Origin: JAUWOY01 sp034431315
Lineage (GTDB): Bacteria; Chloroflexota; Anaerolineae; VGOG01
Length of the DNA: 64,000 bases
Assembly: GCA_034431315.1 (NCBI GenBank)
Contig: DAOUDK010000113.1
Coordinates: forward strand, 1 to 64,000
Direction of reading: 5' to 3'
Shown here piece after piece: positions 16,583 to 23,947 of this stretch (its first letter is position 1; every line of letters starts with the position of its first letter). The translations under genes and the position numbers were made by a program. Under the pieces are notes generated by a model, which saw nothing but the letters and a program-made list of their open reading frames with translations, searched no databases and had not been told where the DNA came from.

Positions 16583-16999
16583 CTATTCAACGTCAAATAG
16601 CTTTATCTCCGTAATCATCTCAAAGTGCCGTTTATTGAAAGTGGCCAGCTTCACATTCAGGATTTGAGCAGTGCCAGCGATTATAGCGTCTGGCGTCTCC
16701 AACTTGCGCGCCCTATATTTGTAGCGCAGTTTACCGCTGACCACTGCTACGTTGCCATCCACGTCCACACGCGTCAGAAAGGAGAGCAGTGCGGCTATCC
16801 GGGCATCCTCGCGCTCATTCCGACTGCCCGAATATAGCTCCGTCTCGGTGATGGTCGAGAAATAGGCCTTTACGTCGCCATTCCTTATCTCGTCAATCAG
16901 ACGGCGAACCACAGGGGAGCCACGAAGGTATTCTATCAAGACGTCGGTATCAATTAAGATCTCAGTGCGGGCCTGTTCTTCATCGCCTCTTTCAGGCAT
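16583..16999 (-). CDS. VapC-type PIN-domain toxin
   Basis: PIN-domain ribonuclease toxin of 138 residues. The acidic catalytic residues are visible: IDTDVLIEYLRG near the start, TITETELYSG at about residues 50-59, and ETPDAIIAGTA at about 101-111, followed by the family-type ATFNKRHFEMI. The frame overlaps the 3' end of the antitoxin gene by eight bases (ATGCCTGA), the normal coupling of VapBC pairs. Likely target is RNA; the specific cleavage site is unknown. A strong terminator follows. Confidence 0.9.
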   Translation of the reverse strand: MPERGDEEQARTEILIDTDVLIEYLRGSPVVRRLIDEIRNGDVKAYFSTITETELYSGSRNEREDARIAALLSFLTRVDVDGNVAVVSGKLRYKYRARKLETPDAIIAGTAQILNVKLATFNKRHFEMITEIKLFDVE

Positions 17000-17264
17000 C
17001 TATGATCTCCATTCGCCCCTTCCACTCGGCCCGAAGCCTGCGGACGTGTTCCACGCCGCTTTTTATGTCCTCACGGTCGGCCCACATCCCGAAGGCTTCC
17101 TCGGCCAGGACAGAGCGGGAATCAACTTGCTTCCTCAGGATCAGATAGCCCCCAGGACTCACCTCGGCCTGCAGCGTTTCCCCCTCTGTCAGGGAGAGAC
17201 TTTTCCGCAACCCCAGTGGTATCAATATTCGAAATCCCTTTCCCACCGTTACTACGTCAACCAT
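16992..17264 (-). CDS. AbrB/SpoVT-type antitoxin (VapB-like)
   Basis: A 90-residue protein. The N-terminal half is a swapped-hairpin AbrB DNA-binding fold (VTVGKGFRILIPLGLRKSLSLTEGETLQAEV). The C-terminal half is a helical tail expected to bind and mask the PIN toxin encoded immediately downstream. GGGGAGGAAGAACT precedes the ATG. Members of this class usually repress their own promoter; here a TTGCTA-N17-TATAAT promoter lies about 40 bases upstream. Confidence 0.88.
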   Translation of the reverse strand: MVDVVTVGKGFRILIPLGLRKSLSLTEGETLQAEVSPGGYLILRKQVDSRSVLAEEAFGMWADREDIKSGVEHVRRLRAEWKGRMEIIDA

Positions 17265-17301
17265 AGTTCTTCCTCCCCAAGATATTTTGGAACTTGCTTA
17301 G

Positions 17302-17330
17302 ATTATACTACCATCGTCTCGTTTTAGCAA
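17302..17330 (-). promoter_or_regulatory. vapBC promoter TTGCTA-N17-TATAAT
   Basis: The -10 is complementary to 17302-17307 and the -35 to 17325-17330, spacing 17. Same geometry as the other two promoters of this array, though the surrounding repeat is only partly conserved. Confidence 0.78.
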
Positions 17331-17410
17331 ACCCCTACGGAGCAACACCGCCCATCTGCTTATCGTTCGACTGAGCTCACGACGAAGTCCGCTGTATATC
17401 TGTTGCCGTA

Positions 17411-17444
17411 ATAAAAAAGCCACCAGGGGGAAACCCCTGGTGGC
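17411..17444 (-). terminator. GCCACCAGGGG hairpin terminator
   Basis: Perfect 11-bp stem GCCACCAGGGG / CCCCTGGTGGC at 17419-17444 with A-run 17413-17418 (U-run on the minus strand). It ends the YgiT-type transcript ten bases after the stop. Confidence 0.9.
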
Positions 17445-17453
17445 TTCTCCGCC

Positions 17454-17696
17454 TCAGTAGGCCATTGCCACTGGTTTTAATACCCTTCCCACGGCTTGAA
17501 GGTCCATCCTCTGGGCTTTTATATCTTCCCCCACCTCTTCTAAAAGTCTCATTGCCCTTCGGTCATAGTATCTCTCCCCACAGTTCAGACAAACCAAAAC
17601 TTCTATGGGGAAGAAAATAACATCGTTCTCCAAGCGCACCACTTCTTCTACTCTCTTCTTCTCGATATCCGGGCTGCCGCAAATAACGCACCTCAT
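17454..17696 (-). CDS. YgiT-type zinc-finger antitoxin-like protein
   Basis: An 80-residue protein starting MRCVICGS with two CxxC pairs (CVIC at residues 3-6 and CLNC at about 36-39), the MqsA/YgiT-type zinc finger. The C-terminal helix (AMRLLEEVGEDIKAQ) is typical of the short class that pairs with DUF4258 proteins. AAGGAGGAGAAA precedes the ATG at 17696, and this ATG overlaps the stop of the preceding DUF4258 frame (ATGA), showing the usual coupling. Because its partner is truncated at the 5' end, the pair may no longer be functional. Confidence 0.85.
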   Translation of the reverse strand: MRCVICGSPDIEKKRVEEVVRLENDVIFFPIEVLVCLNCGERYYDRRAMRLLEEVGEDIKAQRMDLQAVGRVLKPVAMAY

Positions 17697-17884
17697 TTTC
17701 TCCTCCTTCGATAGTCTATCCAACGAGATGGATCCGGCTCATAAACCGTGATAACTATGGCCATGTCCTCTTCATCAGCGTGAGCACATACCAGGTGGAT
17801 CGGCCGGCCCCGCGATGTCCTCCCATACACCAAGGCACTGGGATAGGGCTTATCATCCTCATAGCTCTCAATGACCTCAGGGCA
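17693..17884 (-). pseudogene. DUF4258 toxin-like gene, 5'-truncated by a repeat
   Basis: A 63-codon open frame ending at TGA (17693-17695) encodes the C-terminal part of a DUF4258 protein: ESYEDDKPYPSALVYGRT, GRPIHLV and ITVYEPDPSRW. This is the common partner of YgiT-type zinc-finger proteins. Upstream of about 17884 homology stops and the frame runs into the CTTCGACAGGCTCAG-type repeat without any ATG, GTG or TTG. The first 20-30 residues of the family are missing, so it is judged a remnant produced by repeat insertion or recombination. Confidence 0.8.
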
Positions 17885-17887
17885 AGC

Positions 17888-18012
17888 GGGGCGACGCGCT
17901 CCTCCATCCGCTGTCCGCTTATCGTTCGACTGAGCCCTTCGGCAAGGCTTCGACAGGCTCAGCCCAGCGGCTCAGGACAGGCTCACGACGAAGTCCGTTC
18001 CCCATCCATCGG
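17888..18012. repeat. Composite repeat (tatccgctgtcc units plus CTTCGACAGGCTCAG units)
   Basis: Contains parts of the 62-bp repeat (ctccatccgctgtcc) fused to inverted copies of a GCCTTGCCGAAGGGCTCAG / CTTCGACAGGCTCAG element. Shorter versions of the latter occur at 17361-17394, 29710-29732, 31600-31622, 44748-44770, 60933-61090 and 63648-63674. It replaces the start of the DUF4258 gene. Confidence 0.75.
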
Positions 18013-18020
18013 CAGATTAA

Positions 18021-18049
18021 AAAAGCCACCAGGGGTTTCCTCCGGCGGC
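18021..18049 (-). terminator. GCCACCAGGGG hairpin terminator
   Basis: Hairpin at 18025-18049 with the same GCCACCAGGGG left arm and a slightly degenerate right arm (CCTCCGGCGGC), with A-run 18019-18024. Lies six bases after the DUF6516 stop. Confidence 0.8.
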
Positions 18050-18054
18050 TTCTT

Positions 18055-18408
18055 CTACTTGGGCAACTCGGGGATTATGACTTTCACCACGTCCTCCAGG
18101 CAGGTCTCAAAAGACGGCTGTCTATCCTCCCTTCGCCCAACATGCTTGTGATGCGGAAAATTTGCAAGATGGGTATGGTGCGGCGCATTGTCCCACCCAA
18201 CCTTCAGTTGATTCTCGGCGGTGAGCCAATAGTAGCTGTACCGCTCAAGGACGTCGCCTCTCCACTTCTCCGTCACCCGCAAATGCGTGTCCCCTTCCAA
18301 GTGAAGGATGAGCCGCAACGTCTCCCCATCGAGCTCGAGGGGGACGATGCTCCGGATGTATTCCCCAAATTGTTCCTCTATCTCCAACAGCCTAGCTGCC
18401 GCCAGCAT
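18055..18408 (-). CDS. DUF6516 family protein (putative toxin of a TA pair)
   Basis: A 117-residue protein. The C-terminal block YSYYWLTAENQLKVGWDNAP followed by HHTHLANFPHHKHVG is the signature of the DUF6516 family, which usually sits next to a small partner gene and is predicted to be a toxin. The His-rich block suggests metal binding or nuclease chemistry, but that is inference. It overlaps the upstream partner by 17 bases, so translation is coupled. A terminator of the local repeat family follows directly. Confidence 0.8.
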   Translation of the reverse strand: MLAAARLLEIEEQFGEYIRSIVPLELDGETLRLILHLEGDTHLRVTEKWRGDVLERYSYYWLTAENQLKVGWDNAPHHTHLANFPHHKHVGRREDRQPSFETCLEDVVKVIIPELPK

Positions 18409-18751
18409 AGATCACCTCTCCCAGGCAAAGGCCGCTGCTGGCTATCTCTTCCAAAGAGGCGAGGGCTTCCCTAGTCTTCTCGATCACCTCGGACCAATGG
18501 TGCCACAGGATGTAATCTTCGTGCATCTCGCAATCGGCATCGTCGGGCAGACCCTCGGCATCGAGCTCGGCCAAGGTGGTCCGGTATTTTCCCCCGAAGT
18601 GCTTAACTTTACTTTCCGCAAGGAAGAGCCTCTTGCGCAGGTCTGATAGCCGGATAGCTATTCCATAGCTGATAATGGCCGCCCTTTCATCTCGAGGGAG
18701 AGATGAAAAGAGGCCCTCAATAGCCTGAGGTGTAAAGGTCATTATGGTCAT
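18392..18751 (-). CDS. Partner (putative antitoxin) of the DUF6516 protein
   Basis: A 119-residue helical, acidic protein, start at 18751 chosen for GGGAGACAACAAG upstream. Central coiled segments (RLSDLRKRLFLAESKVKHFG, VIEKTREALASLEEIA) fit a dimerising antitoxin. I recognise it by its position upstream of DUF6516 and its size, not by a named domain. A TTGCCA-N17-TATAAT promoter lies 71 bases upstream. Confidence 0.65.
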   Translation of the reverse strand: MTIMTFTPQAIEGLFSSLPRDERAAIISYGIAIRLSDLRKRLFLAESKVKHFGGKYRTTLAELDAEGLPDDADCEMHEDYILWHHWSEVIEKTREALASLEEIASSGLCLGEVIYAGGS

Positions 18752-18821
18752 CTTGTTGTCTCCCTTCAGCCCTACTCTGTCTTCCAACTCAAATCATCGC
18801 CAACGGTTACAATTACATCGC

Positions 18822-18850
18822 ATTATACCACCGCTGCCCCCATTTGGCAA
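18822..18850 (-). promoter_or_regulatory. Repeat-borne promoter TTGCCA-N17-TATAAT
   Basis: The -10 is complementary to 18822-18827 and the -35 to 18845-18850. The -35 half is the end of tandem repeat copy 1, so the repeat supplies the -35 and the gene-side flank supplies the -10. Confidence 0.82.
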
Positions 18851-19021
18851 ATAGAGACGCCGCGCTCCTGCATCCGCCTATCCGCTGTCCATCCGCTGCC
18901 CCCATTTGGCAAATAGAGACGCCGCACTCCCGCGTCTGCTTATCCGCTGTCCATCCGCTGCCCCCATTTGGCAAATGAGGCGCCGCGCTCCTGCATCTGC
19001 TTATCCGCTGTATATCCGATG
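18837..19021. repeat. Three tandem copies of a 62-bp repeat
   Basis: Copies at 18837-18898, 18899-18960 and 18961-19021 begin CCCCCATTTGGCAAAT and end with TATCCGCTGTCCATCCGCTG or a close variant. Copies 1 and 2 differ by a few bases and copy 3 is one base shorter. A fourth copy is at 16449-16510. The unit has no spacer variation, so it is not a CRISPR array. Confidence 0.9.
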
Positions 19022-19025
19022 CCGC

Positions 19026-19084
19026 AAAAAGCTCCCAGGGGCAACCGCAAGGGTACGCCCCTACCAAATACCGTGCCTGGGAGC
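19026..19084 (-). terminator. Large hairpin terminator (GCTCCCAGG...CCTGGGAGC)
   Basis: Arms GCTCCCAGG and CCTGGGAGC at 19031-19084 with an inner GGGGC / GCCCC stem, preceded by AAAAA at 19026-19030 (U-run on the minus strand). It isolates the large secreted-protein gene from the TA array. Confidence 0.7.
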
Positions 19085-19151
19085 GAACAGCATCCGCTTG
19101 CCCGTTGTATGGGTGGTCTCCCTGTTGAGTGTTGATGGCTGTTGTTTGGCG

Positions 19152-19228
19152 GATATAACAACGAATTGAGAGGATTCACCAAATTCGCGATGCTAAATTC
19201 GGTAAATCCTTGAAATTCGATGTCATAT
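19152..19228. repeat. 77-bp nested palindromic element, copy 1
   Basis: Outer arms GATATAACAACGAA and TTCGATGTCATAT, inner arms GGATTCACCAAATT and AAATTCGGTAAATCC. A second copy of identical length is at 61246-61322. It has no coding capacity and looks like a MITE- or REP-type element. Confidence 0.75.
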
Positions 19229-19237
19229 TGCCCCGCA

Positions 19238-19276
19238 ATAAAAAAAGCCACCAGGGGTTTCCCCCTGGTGGCTTTT
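19238..19276. terminator. Bidirectional GCCACCAGGGG terminator
   Basis: Hairpin at 19247-19272 with arms GCCACCAGGGG / CCCCTGGTGGC, an A-run before it and TTTT after it, so it can act on both strands. It lies 36 bases after the stop of the 883-residue secreted protein. Confidence 0.88.
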
Positions 19277-19311
19277 GTACTCCTTAGCCTACGGCGAAGC
19301 TGTTGGCGTGA

Positions 19312-21963
19312 CTACGGCGTCCAGTCAACAGTCCCAAAGCCGTTCGTGTAGGTGAGCAGGCCGGTTGCGCCGCACTGCCCAGCGGTGGTGATGTCCGTGA
19401 AGCCAATGTATATGTCGCTGGGGCTCCAGAGTTGGATCCTATAGAGAGGCCCATCACCTTGGCTCAAGTTCTCCAAGGCGTACACACCAGCCGCGGTGGT
19501 CACGTCGGAATCAACCTCTGGCAGCAAGGGGTCGCTCATATTGATAGCCTTAAGCGTGTACCCCGCAGCAGGCTGAGTGCCGATGGTGACCGTGCCGACG
19601 ACGGTGTTGTACTTGCATAGCTCAACTCCCACAGTGGGCTCGGCATAGCAATCGTTGTTATCGGCAAGCGCTACAGTGGCAGTGCCATCATCATGGCCCA
19701 GTGCACTGGCTGTAACAGCGAGGCTAGCAGCACCAGCCACATCCATCGTGTTCACCTGACCGGCATTATCGGTCACGTCTGAGGTCTCGTAAGTCTCGAA
19801 GGCATCGTTATTGACCTCGAACGTCGCAACGACGGTCACCGTGGCCCCAGGAATGGGGTTGTCACTCATGTCCTCCACGGTGACGAACAGCGGGTTGGAG
19901 CAGATCAGCTCAGGATCGAGCTTGGTCTCCTTGCCGCACTCGACCTCGGCATCCATATCGAGATCGAAGAACCCTGACTTCTTGAAGGTCACCACGGGGA
20001 AGCCTTCGTCAACAGGCCTGACCTGGTAGCCGCCAGTGGAGTCGGTGTCTACCCCGGTATCCTCGCCGTTAACCCACACGTCAACATCCTCGACGTAGTC
20101 GAAGTCAAACCCGTTCAATGCCTGCCGGACGGTGGCCGTGCCGAAGAGGCTGCCCTCGCAGTCGAGCCCGCCGTACCCGTACGGGATGGCCTCGTAGACC
20201 CTGGTCAGGTCGCCCAGGTCGGTCAGAGGTCCAGCGCCAGAGCCAATGGGCAGCTCGGTCGCGAAGCCGTAGTTCAGCACCACGGCCGAAGGCATGATAG
20301 GCTCCTGATCGGTGATGCCGTCCGCATTGGTATCGCAGAGCTGCTCCACATTGCTGACCCAGAACGTAGCCGCCCCAACGAAGCCCCGAGGCAACTGCCC
20401 GAAGTAGGCCAGATCCACGATCTTCATGTGCTTGGGCTGCAGCCAGGGCACAGGAATGGTGGTCACCATCCTGCCGGTCTCGTCATAGATTTCGATCCAG
20501 CCCGTTATCTTGTTGCAGTTGGCGTTGTTGCGGATGGCGATGCGCGAGGTCACACCAAGCTGCTCCTTGGCGATGTAGGGCATGGCCCAACCAAAGGCAT
20601 TTACCTTCTGCCAATACGGATGCGCGTTGTACGACCCAGCCTGGGTCTCGCCAGCGACGGTGTGTCGCCAGAAGCCAGTCGTGTCGTCGTACACCTTGCT
20701 CTTCTTCAGGTCAACCACGGCGAAGATGGGCTCGCCACCGTGCCCGCCACCCGGATAGTCAACCTGCCAGTGGGACATGATCTCGGCCGCCCCAACGTAC
20801 CCGAAGGGGTAGTTGACGCCCAGGTCAGTGATAGCCGGCAGGTAGAAGGTCTTCGCGCCGTTCCGGCAGACCCAGTCGCCCACGAAGAGGATAGAATCGC
20901 CGCTCTGGTCAAAGAACTCCACCGTGACGAAGGTGGGCATGGAATCCTTGGTCAGGTTCTGCACCTGGATGCTGGAATCCCAGCCGCTGATCTCGCGGTA
21001 CAGCAAGTCCGCATACCAAGTGTAGTTCCAATCGTACCAGAAAGGCATCCCACGCATGGTCGACAGCACGGCCCGGTTATCACCGGTGAGGCTCAACTGG
21101 TCCACGATGACGGCCAGTGGCTCGTTGGAGGTGATGTAGGCCGAACCCAGCCAGGGAGCATCAATCTCCGGCGTCGGGAACGCCATGTCTGCAAACCCGG
21201 CAGGCCCTACGGTGATGGACTCCCCGGGCGCCAACAACTCGATGTGCTGGGCCTTCATGGACTCGCAGTTGCCCTCCTCCTTGTAGTAGATCCAGATGGA
21301 GGTACACATTTCACCCGAGTTCTGGATGGTTATGACGGTGTCCAGGTCGTGGTAGCCGTGCATGACGTAGGGTGCGAAGACCTCATCATCCCACATCGTG
21401 GTGTAATCAGCGATACCCGTGTAGCTGCTGGAGATCTCGAACTCACCGAAGGGGTCAGTCCCCCAGCGATCTACCGTCACCGCCAAGTCTGGGCCCCCCA
21501 ACCAGGCCCAATCGTCTGTCCATATCAGCCAATCCTCGGTGCTGCCCTCGGCGCCACCGGCTTCATTGCAGGCGTTTTGGAAGTCGATGGGACCACCACC
21601 TATCGAGTAGACGATGGCCGACTTGGCACTATCCGGAATCTGGTTGTGCAGAGTCCAGACACCGCCCGGGGGCAACTGCATGCAAGCATGACCCGATGGC
21701 CCAGGGGCGTTGGACGGGCACTCCCCGCTGTATGCATCCCAGAAGAAGACGACCACGCCGCCGTAAAAGCCGCCTACGTTCTGTATCTGGATCTGAGTGT
21801 CCCAGTCCCCTTCCGCGGCAAAGGCATCGCCAATATCAATGCGCGGGATCTCGACGATGAAGCCGGGCACGGGGTCTGCCGACACGGTGCTGCCGGTCAA
21901 CAGGCCACCGAAGAGCCCTGTTACCAGCACTAAAACCATTAGTAGTCTAAACTTCTTACTCAT
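19312..21963 (-). CDS. Large secreted protein with repeated beta domains and Ig-like/carboxypeptidase-regulatory domains
   Basis: 883 residues with a clear signal peptide (LLMVLVLVTGLFGGLLTGST, cleavage near SADP). Residues about 35-560 contain several similar beta-rich units that begin IQIQN, IQVQN or IAIRN and end with FVGAA or similar. From about 620 there are carboxypeptidase-regulatory or Ig-like units (RQALNGFDFDYVEDVDVWVNG, VEDMSDNPIPGATVTVVATF, IGTQPAAGYTLKAINMSDP). It carries no LPLVLK motif and no membrane anchor at the end. AAGGAGG precedes the ATG. Its upstream region holds the same 77-bp element as the DUF5667 gene, so it is probably a target of the adjacent ECF sigma factor. Function is unknown; surface or matrix protein is inferred. 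Confidence 0.75.
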   Translation of the reverse strand: MSKKFRLLMVLVLVTGLFGGLLTGSTVSADPVPGFIVEIPRIDIGDAFAAEGDWDTQIQIQNVGGFYGGVVVFFWDAYSGECPSNAPGPSGHACMQLPPGGVWTLHNQIPDSAKSAIVYSIGGGPIDFQNACNEAGGAEGSTEDWLIWTDDWAWLGGPDLAVTVDRWGTDPFGEFEISSSYTGIADYTTMWDDEVFAPYVMHGYHDLDTVITIQNSGEMCTSIWIYYKEEGNCESMKAQHIELLAPGESITVGPAGFADMAFPTPEIDAPWLGSAYITSNEPLAVIVDQLSLTGDNRAVLSTMRGMPFWYDWNYTWYADLLYREISGWDSSIQVQNLTKDSMPTFVTVEFFDQSGDSILFVGDWVCRNGAKTFYLPAITDLGVNYPFGYVGAAEIMSHWQVDYPGGGHGGEPIFAVVDLKKSKVYDDTTGFWRHTVAGETQAGSYNAHPYWQKVNAFGWAMPYIAKEQLGVTSRIAIRNNANCNKITGWIEIYDETGRMVTTIPVPWLQPKHMKIVDLAYFGQLPRGFVGAATFWVSNVEQLCDTNADGITDQEPIMPSAVVLNYGFATELPIGSGAGPLTDLGDLTRVYEAIPYGYGGLDCEGSLFGTATVRQALNGFDFDYVEDVDVWVNGEDTGVDTDSTGGYQVRPVDEGFPVVTFKKSGFFDLDMDAEVECGKETKLDPELICSNPLFVTVEDMSDNPIPGATVTVVATFEVNNDAFETYETSDVTDNAGQVNTMDVAGAASLAVTASALGHDDGTATVALADNNDCYAEPTVGVELCKYNTVVGTVTIGTQPAAGYTLKAINMSDPLLPEVDSDVTTAAGVYALENLSQGDGPLYRIQLWSPSDIYIGFTDITTAGQCGATGLLTYTNGFGTVDWTP

Positions 21964-22118
21964 TTGTTACTAACCTCCTTAGTTAGTTTGGTTTATAGTT
22001 GTGTTGGTCAAAACTTGGGTTGCCGGCTTTGAGCCGCCAACCGGGCGGATAATCCAGTCTTCGTCCTATGGCCTCACCCCCTTTCAAGTGATAAAAAATG
22101 TACTCCTTATCTATATTA

Positions 22119-22195
22119 TATAACGTAAAAACCTCGATTTAGATACGGGTACCGGCGACCAATTTTGAATATTTTAAGGTTTCTTATGTTATTTG
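22119..22195 (-). promoter_or_regulatory. ECF-type promoter element upstream of the secreted protein
   Basis: A 77-bp block matching 23859-23935 in all but one base. On the minus strand it reads a half-site TTCAAAATTGGTC, then CCCGTATCT, nine bases, and TTTTTACGTTATA, a -35/-10-like arrangement shared with the sigma-factor gene itself. It lies about 155 bases upstream of the ATG; the intervening leader has no open frame. Confidence 0.75.
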
Positions 22196-22264
22196 GATTC
22201 GGAGACCTTCAGCGATCAAGAGACGCGATACATGAAAAGCAATTCACGCTTCACGTTTCACGTT

Positions 22265-23785
22265 TCATTCAGCGACGTCCCAAATTATGGTCCTGATCAC
22301 ACCCCCGCCCTGGTGGATGTCGACTAAGTACGGGCCAGCGGTGAAACCCCCTTCGCCTGCCGGGACGGGAATGGATTCCGTCCCATCCCCCGCTAGGGTC
22401 CTGACCTCTTCGAGCAGAACGTGACCGATATTGTCAGTGACCTTTATCCCCACCTCTTCGCCCGCCATGTAAGCATAGTCGAACACTACGTAGATCGTCC
22501 CGGTGCCAGCGGGGAACTCGGCCACCCCCGCCCCCTCAGGAGCGTCGCTCACCCGGCAGTTCGTGACCGAGGAAGCAGGCAGGGGCTGGAAAGGCACCTC
22601 CGCCTGAGGCGTCGGCGCGGTCGTGGGCTCCACTGTCGGCATCGGGGTAGGGGTAGGCGTGGGCGTAAGCGTGGGCGTTGAGGTAGGTGTGGCCGTGGGC
22701 GTTGGAGTGGCCGTCGCTTCCACTGCCGGCGTGAAGGGCACATCAGCTTGAGGTGTCTCCGTGGCCGTGGGCTCCACCGTCGGCTCGAAAGTCACCTCCG
22801 CCTGAGGTGTCTCCGTGGCCGTGGGCACCGCCGTCGGCGTTGGAACGGGCGTGGACGTGGGCGGCACTGGAGTCGCCGTGGGCACTGGGATCGGCGTGAA
22901 AGTGGGCGGCACTGGAGTCGCCGTGGGCGCTGGAGCAGCCGGCCAGCCGGTGTCCGCTGGAGCCGCCGTATCCGTCGGCGGCACCGGGCTGGGCGTGCGC
23001 TCTGTCATGGCCTCAGCAGCCTCAAGAGCCACAAGAGCCTCTTCGACGGCCTCCTGGTCGGAAGGCGACAGCAGCCCTGGCTTTATCTCCTCCAGGGTCA
23101 CCTGCTGCCTCTCCCTTAAAAGGTCAAAGTCGCCCTGCAGGTTGGGCCTCTCTTCCTCAGAGACCCGGCTAATGGCCGTCCAGGTGGCGTCATTCTGGCT
23201 CTCCATATCCTGTAGGGTCTCTTTCAAGCCCTTGCCCGCTTCCGCCAGAGCTTCAGCCTCATCCACTCGTCTCTCGAGGTAGCTCATGTGCAACCTGGCC
23301 TTACTCGCTGGCGTGGTGGTGAGAGCAAGCTGAACCCGCTCGGTAGCGCGCTTGATGGGATAAAGGGGGCTATCGGGCAGGCTGCCCGCAGCCACCCCCA
23401 CCGTCCCCGCGCCGATAAGAGAAACGACAACGAACAGTGCGGCTATGGCTTGCGCCAGCCTCAGGGGTTGTCTCTGAGGCTGTACCAAGGGCTGCACCAG
23501 GGTAGCCGCGCCCTGCCCCAGACGGCGCAGCAAGCCAGGCCGAACCAGGGCCTTCTCCCGCCTCTTCTTGGCCACCGCCGCGAGCAGTCGCCGCCGCCCC
23601 GCCGCCTTGGCCTCCGCCGAGGGCAACACCTGCGGCACCTGGCGAACCAGCATCGCCATTCGCAGCAAAGGACGGAGCTCAGCCTCGTACTCAGGATAGC
23701 GCGCGAGCACCTCCTCAAGGCCAACCTCACCAGTATTCAATTGAGAGAGACACTCATCGAGAGCGCGTTCAAATCCCCGCCTCAT
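22265..23785 (-). CDS. DUF5667 protein with membrane helix and Thr/Pro linker (putative anti-sigma partner)
   Basis: 506 residues. The N-terminal cytosolic part (1-100) has ALDECLSQLNTGEVGLEEVLARYPEYEAELRPLL, typical of the region preceding DUF5667. A single helix (AQAIAALFVVVSLIGAGTVGVAA, about 110-132) crosses the membrane. DUF5667 follows (SLPDSPLYPIKRATERVQLAL). A Pro/Thr linker of about 150 residues leads to a beta-sandwich C-terminus with an Ig-like look (TIYVVFDYAYMAGEEVGIKV). Proteins like this are encoded beside ECF sigma factors and are thought to be their membrane partners. GGGAGGAG precedes the start. The stop codon abuts a CGTGAAACGTGAA micro-repeat (22242-22268). Confidence 0.85.
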   Translation of the reverse strand: MRRGFERALDECLSQLNTGEVGLEEVLARYPEYEAELRPLLRMAMLVRQVPQVLPSAEAKAAGRRRLLAAVAKKRREKALVRPGLLRRLGQGAATLVQPLVQPQRQPLRLAQAIAALFVVVSLIGAGTVGVAAGSLPDSPLYPIKRATERVQLALTTTPASKARLHMSYLERRVDEAEALAEAGKGLKETLQDMESQNDATWTAISRVSEEERPNLQGDFDLLRERQQVTLEEIKPGLLSPSDQEAVEEALVALEAAEAMTERTPSPVPPTDTAAPADTGWPAAPAPTATPVPPTFTPIPVPTATPVPPTSTPVPTPTAVPTATETPQAEVTFEPTVEPTATETPQADVPFTPAVEATATPTPTATPTSTPTLTPTPTPTPMPTVEPTTAPTPQAEVPFQPLPASSVTNCRVSDAPEGAGVAEFPAGTGTIYVVFDYAYMAGEEVGIKVTDNIGHVLLEEVRTLAGDGTESIPVPAGEGGFTAGPYLVDIHQGGGVIRTIIWDVAE

Positions 23786-23858
23786 TGTCTCAGTCTCCTC
23801 CCAATATCAATCCCCATCCAATATAATCTCCCGTAAAACGTACCCATCCTCTACTATT

Positions 23859-23935
23859 TATAACGTAAAAACCGCGATTTAGATACGGGTACCGGCGACC
23901 AATTTTGAATATTTTAAGGTTTCTTATGTTATTTG
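23859..23935 (-). promoter_or_regulatory. ECF-type promoter element upstream of the DUF5667 gene
   Basis: 76 of 77 bases match the block at 22119-22195. Contains CCGTATCT-N9-TTTTTACGTTATA on the minus strand, about 75 bases upstream of the DUF5667 start and directly after the sigma-factor stop codon region, so the DUF5667 gene can be transcribed on its own. Confidence 0.78.
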
Positions 23936-23947
23936 AAAACTAGAATC

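Noticed and set aside
18837..19021. Tandem 62-bp repeats as a CRISPR array
   Set aside because: The units are contiguous with no variable spacers, are longer than CRISPR repeats, include promoter and gene-flank sequence, and no cas gene is near.
16434..19276. The TA array as a true integron cassette array
   Set aside because: No attC-like imperfect palindromes with the core GTT/AAC sites and no integrase are visible; the shared hairpins have U-runs and read as terminators.
20428..21933. Long open frame (501 codons) on the plus strand opposite the secreted protein
   Set aside because: It mirrors the GC-rich codon pattern of the minus-strand gene, has no ribosome site or signal peptide and no recognisable domain; the minus-strand gene has all of these.
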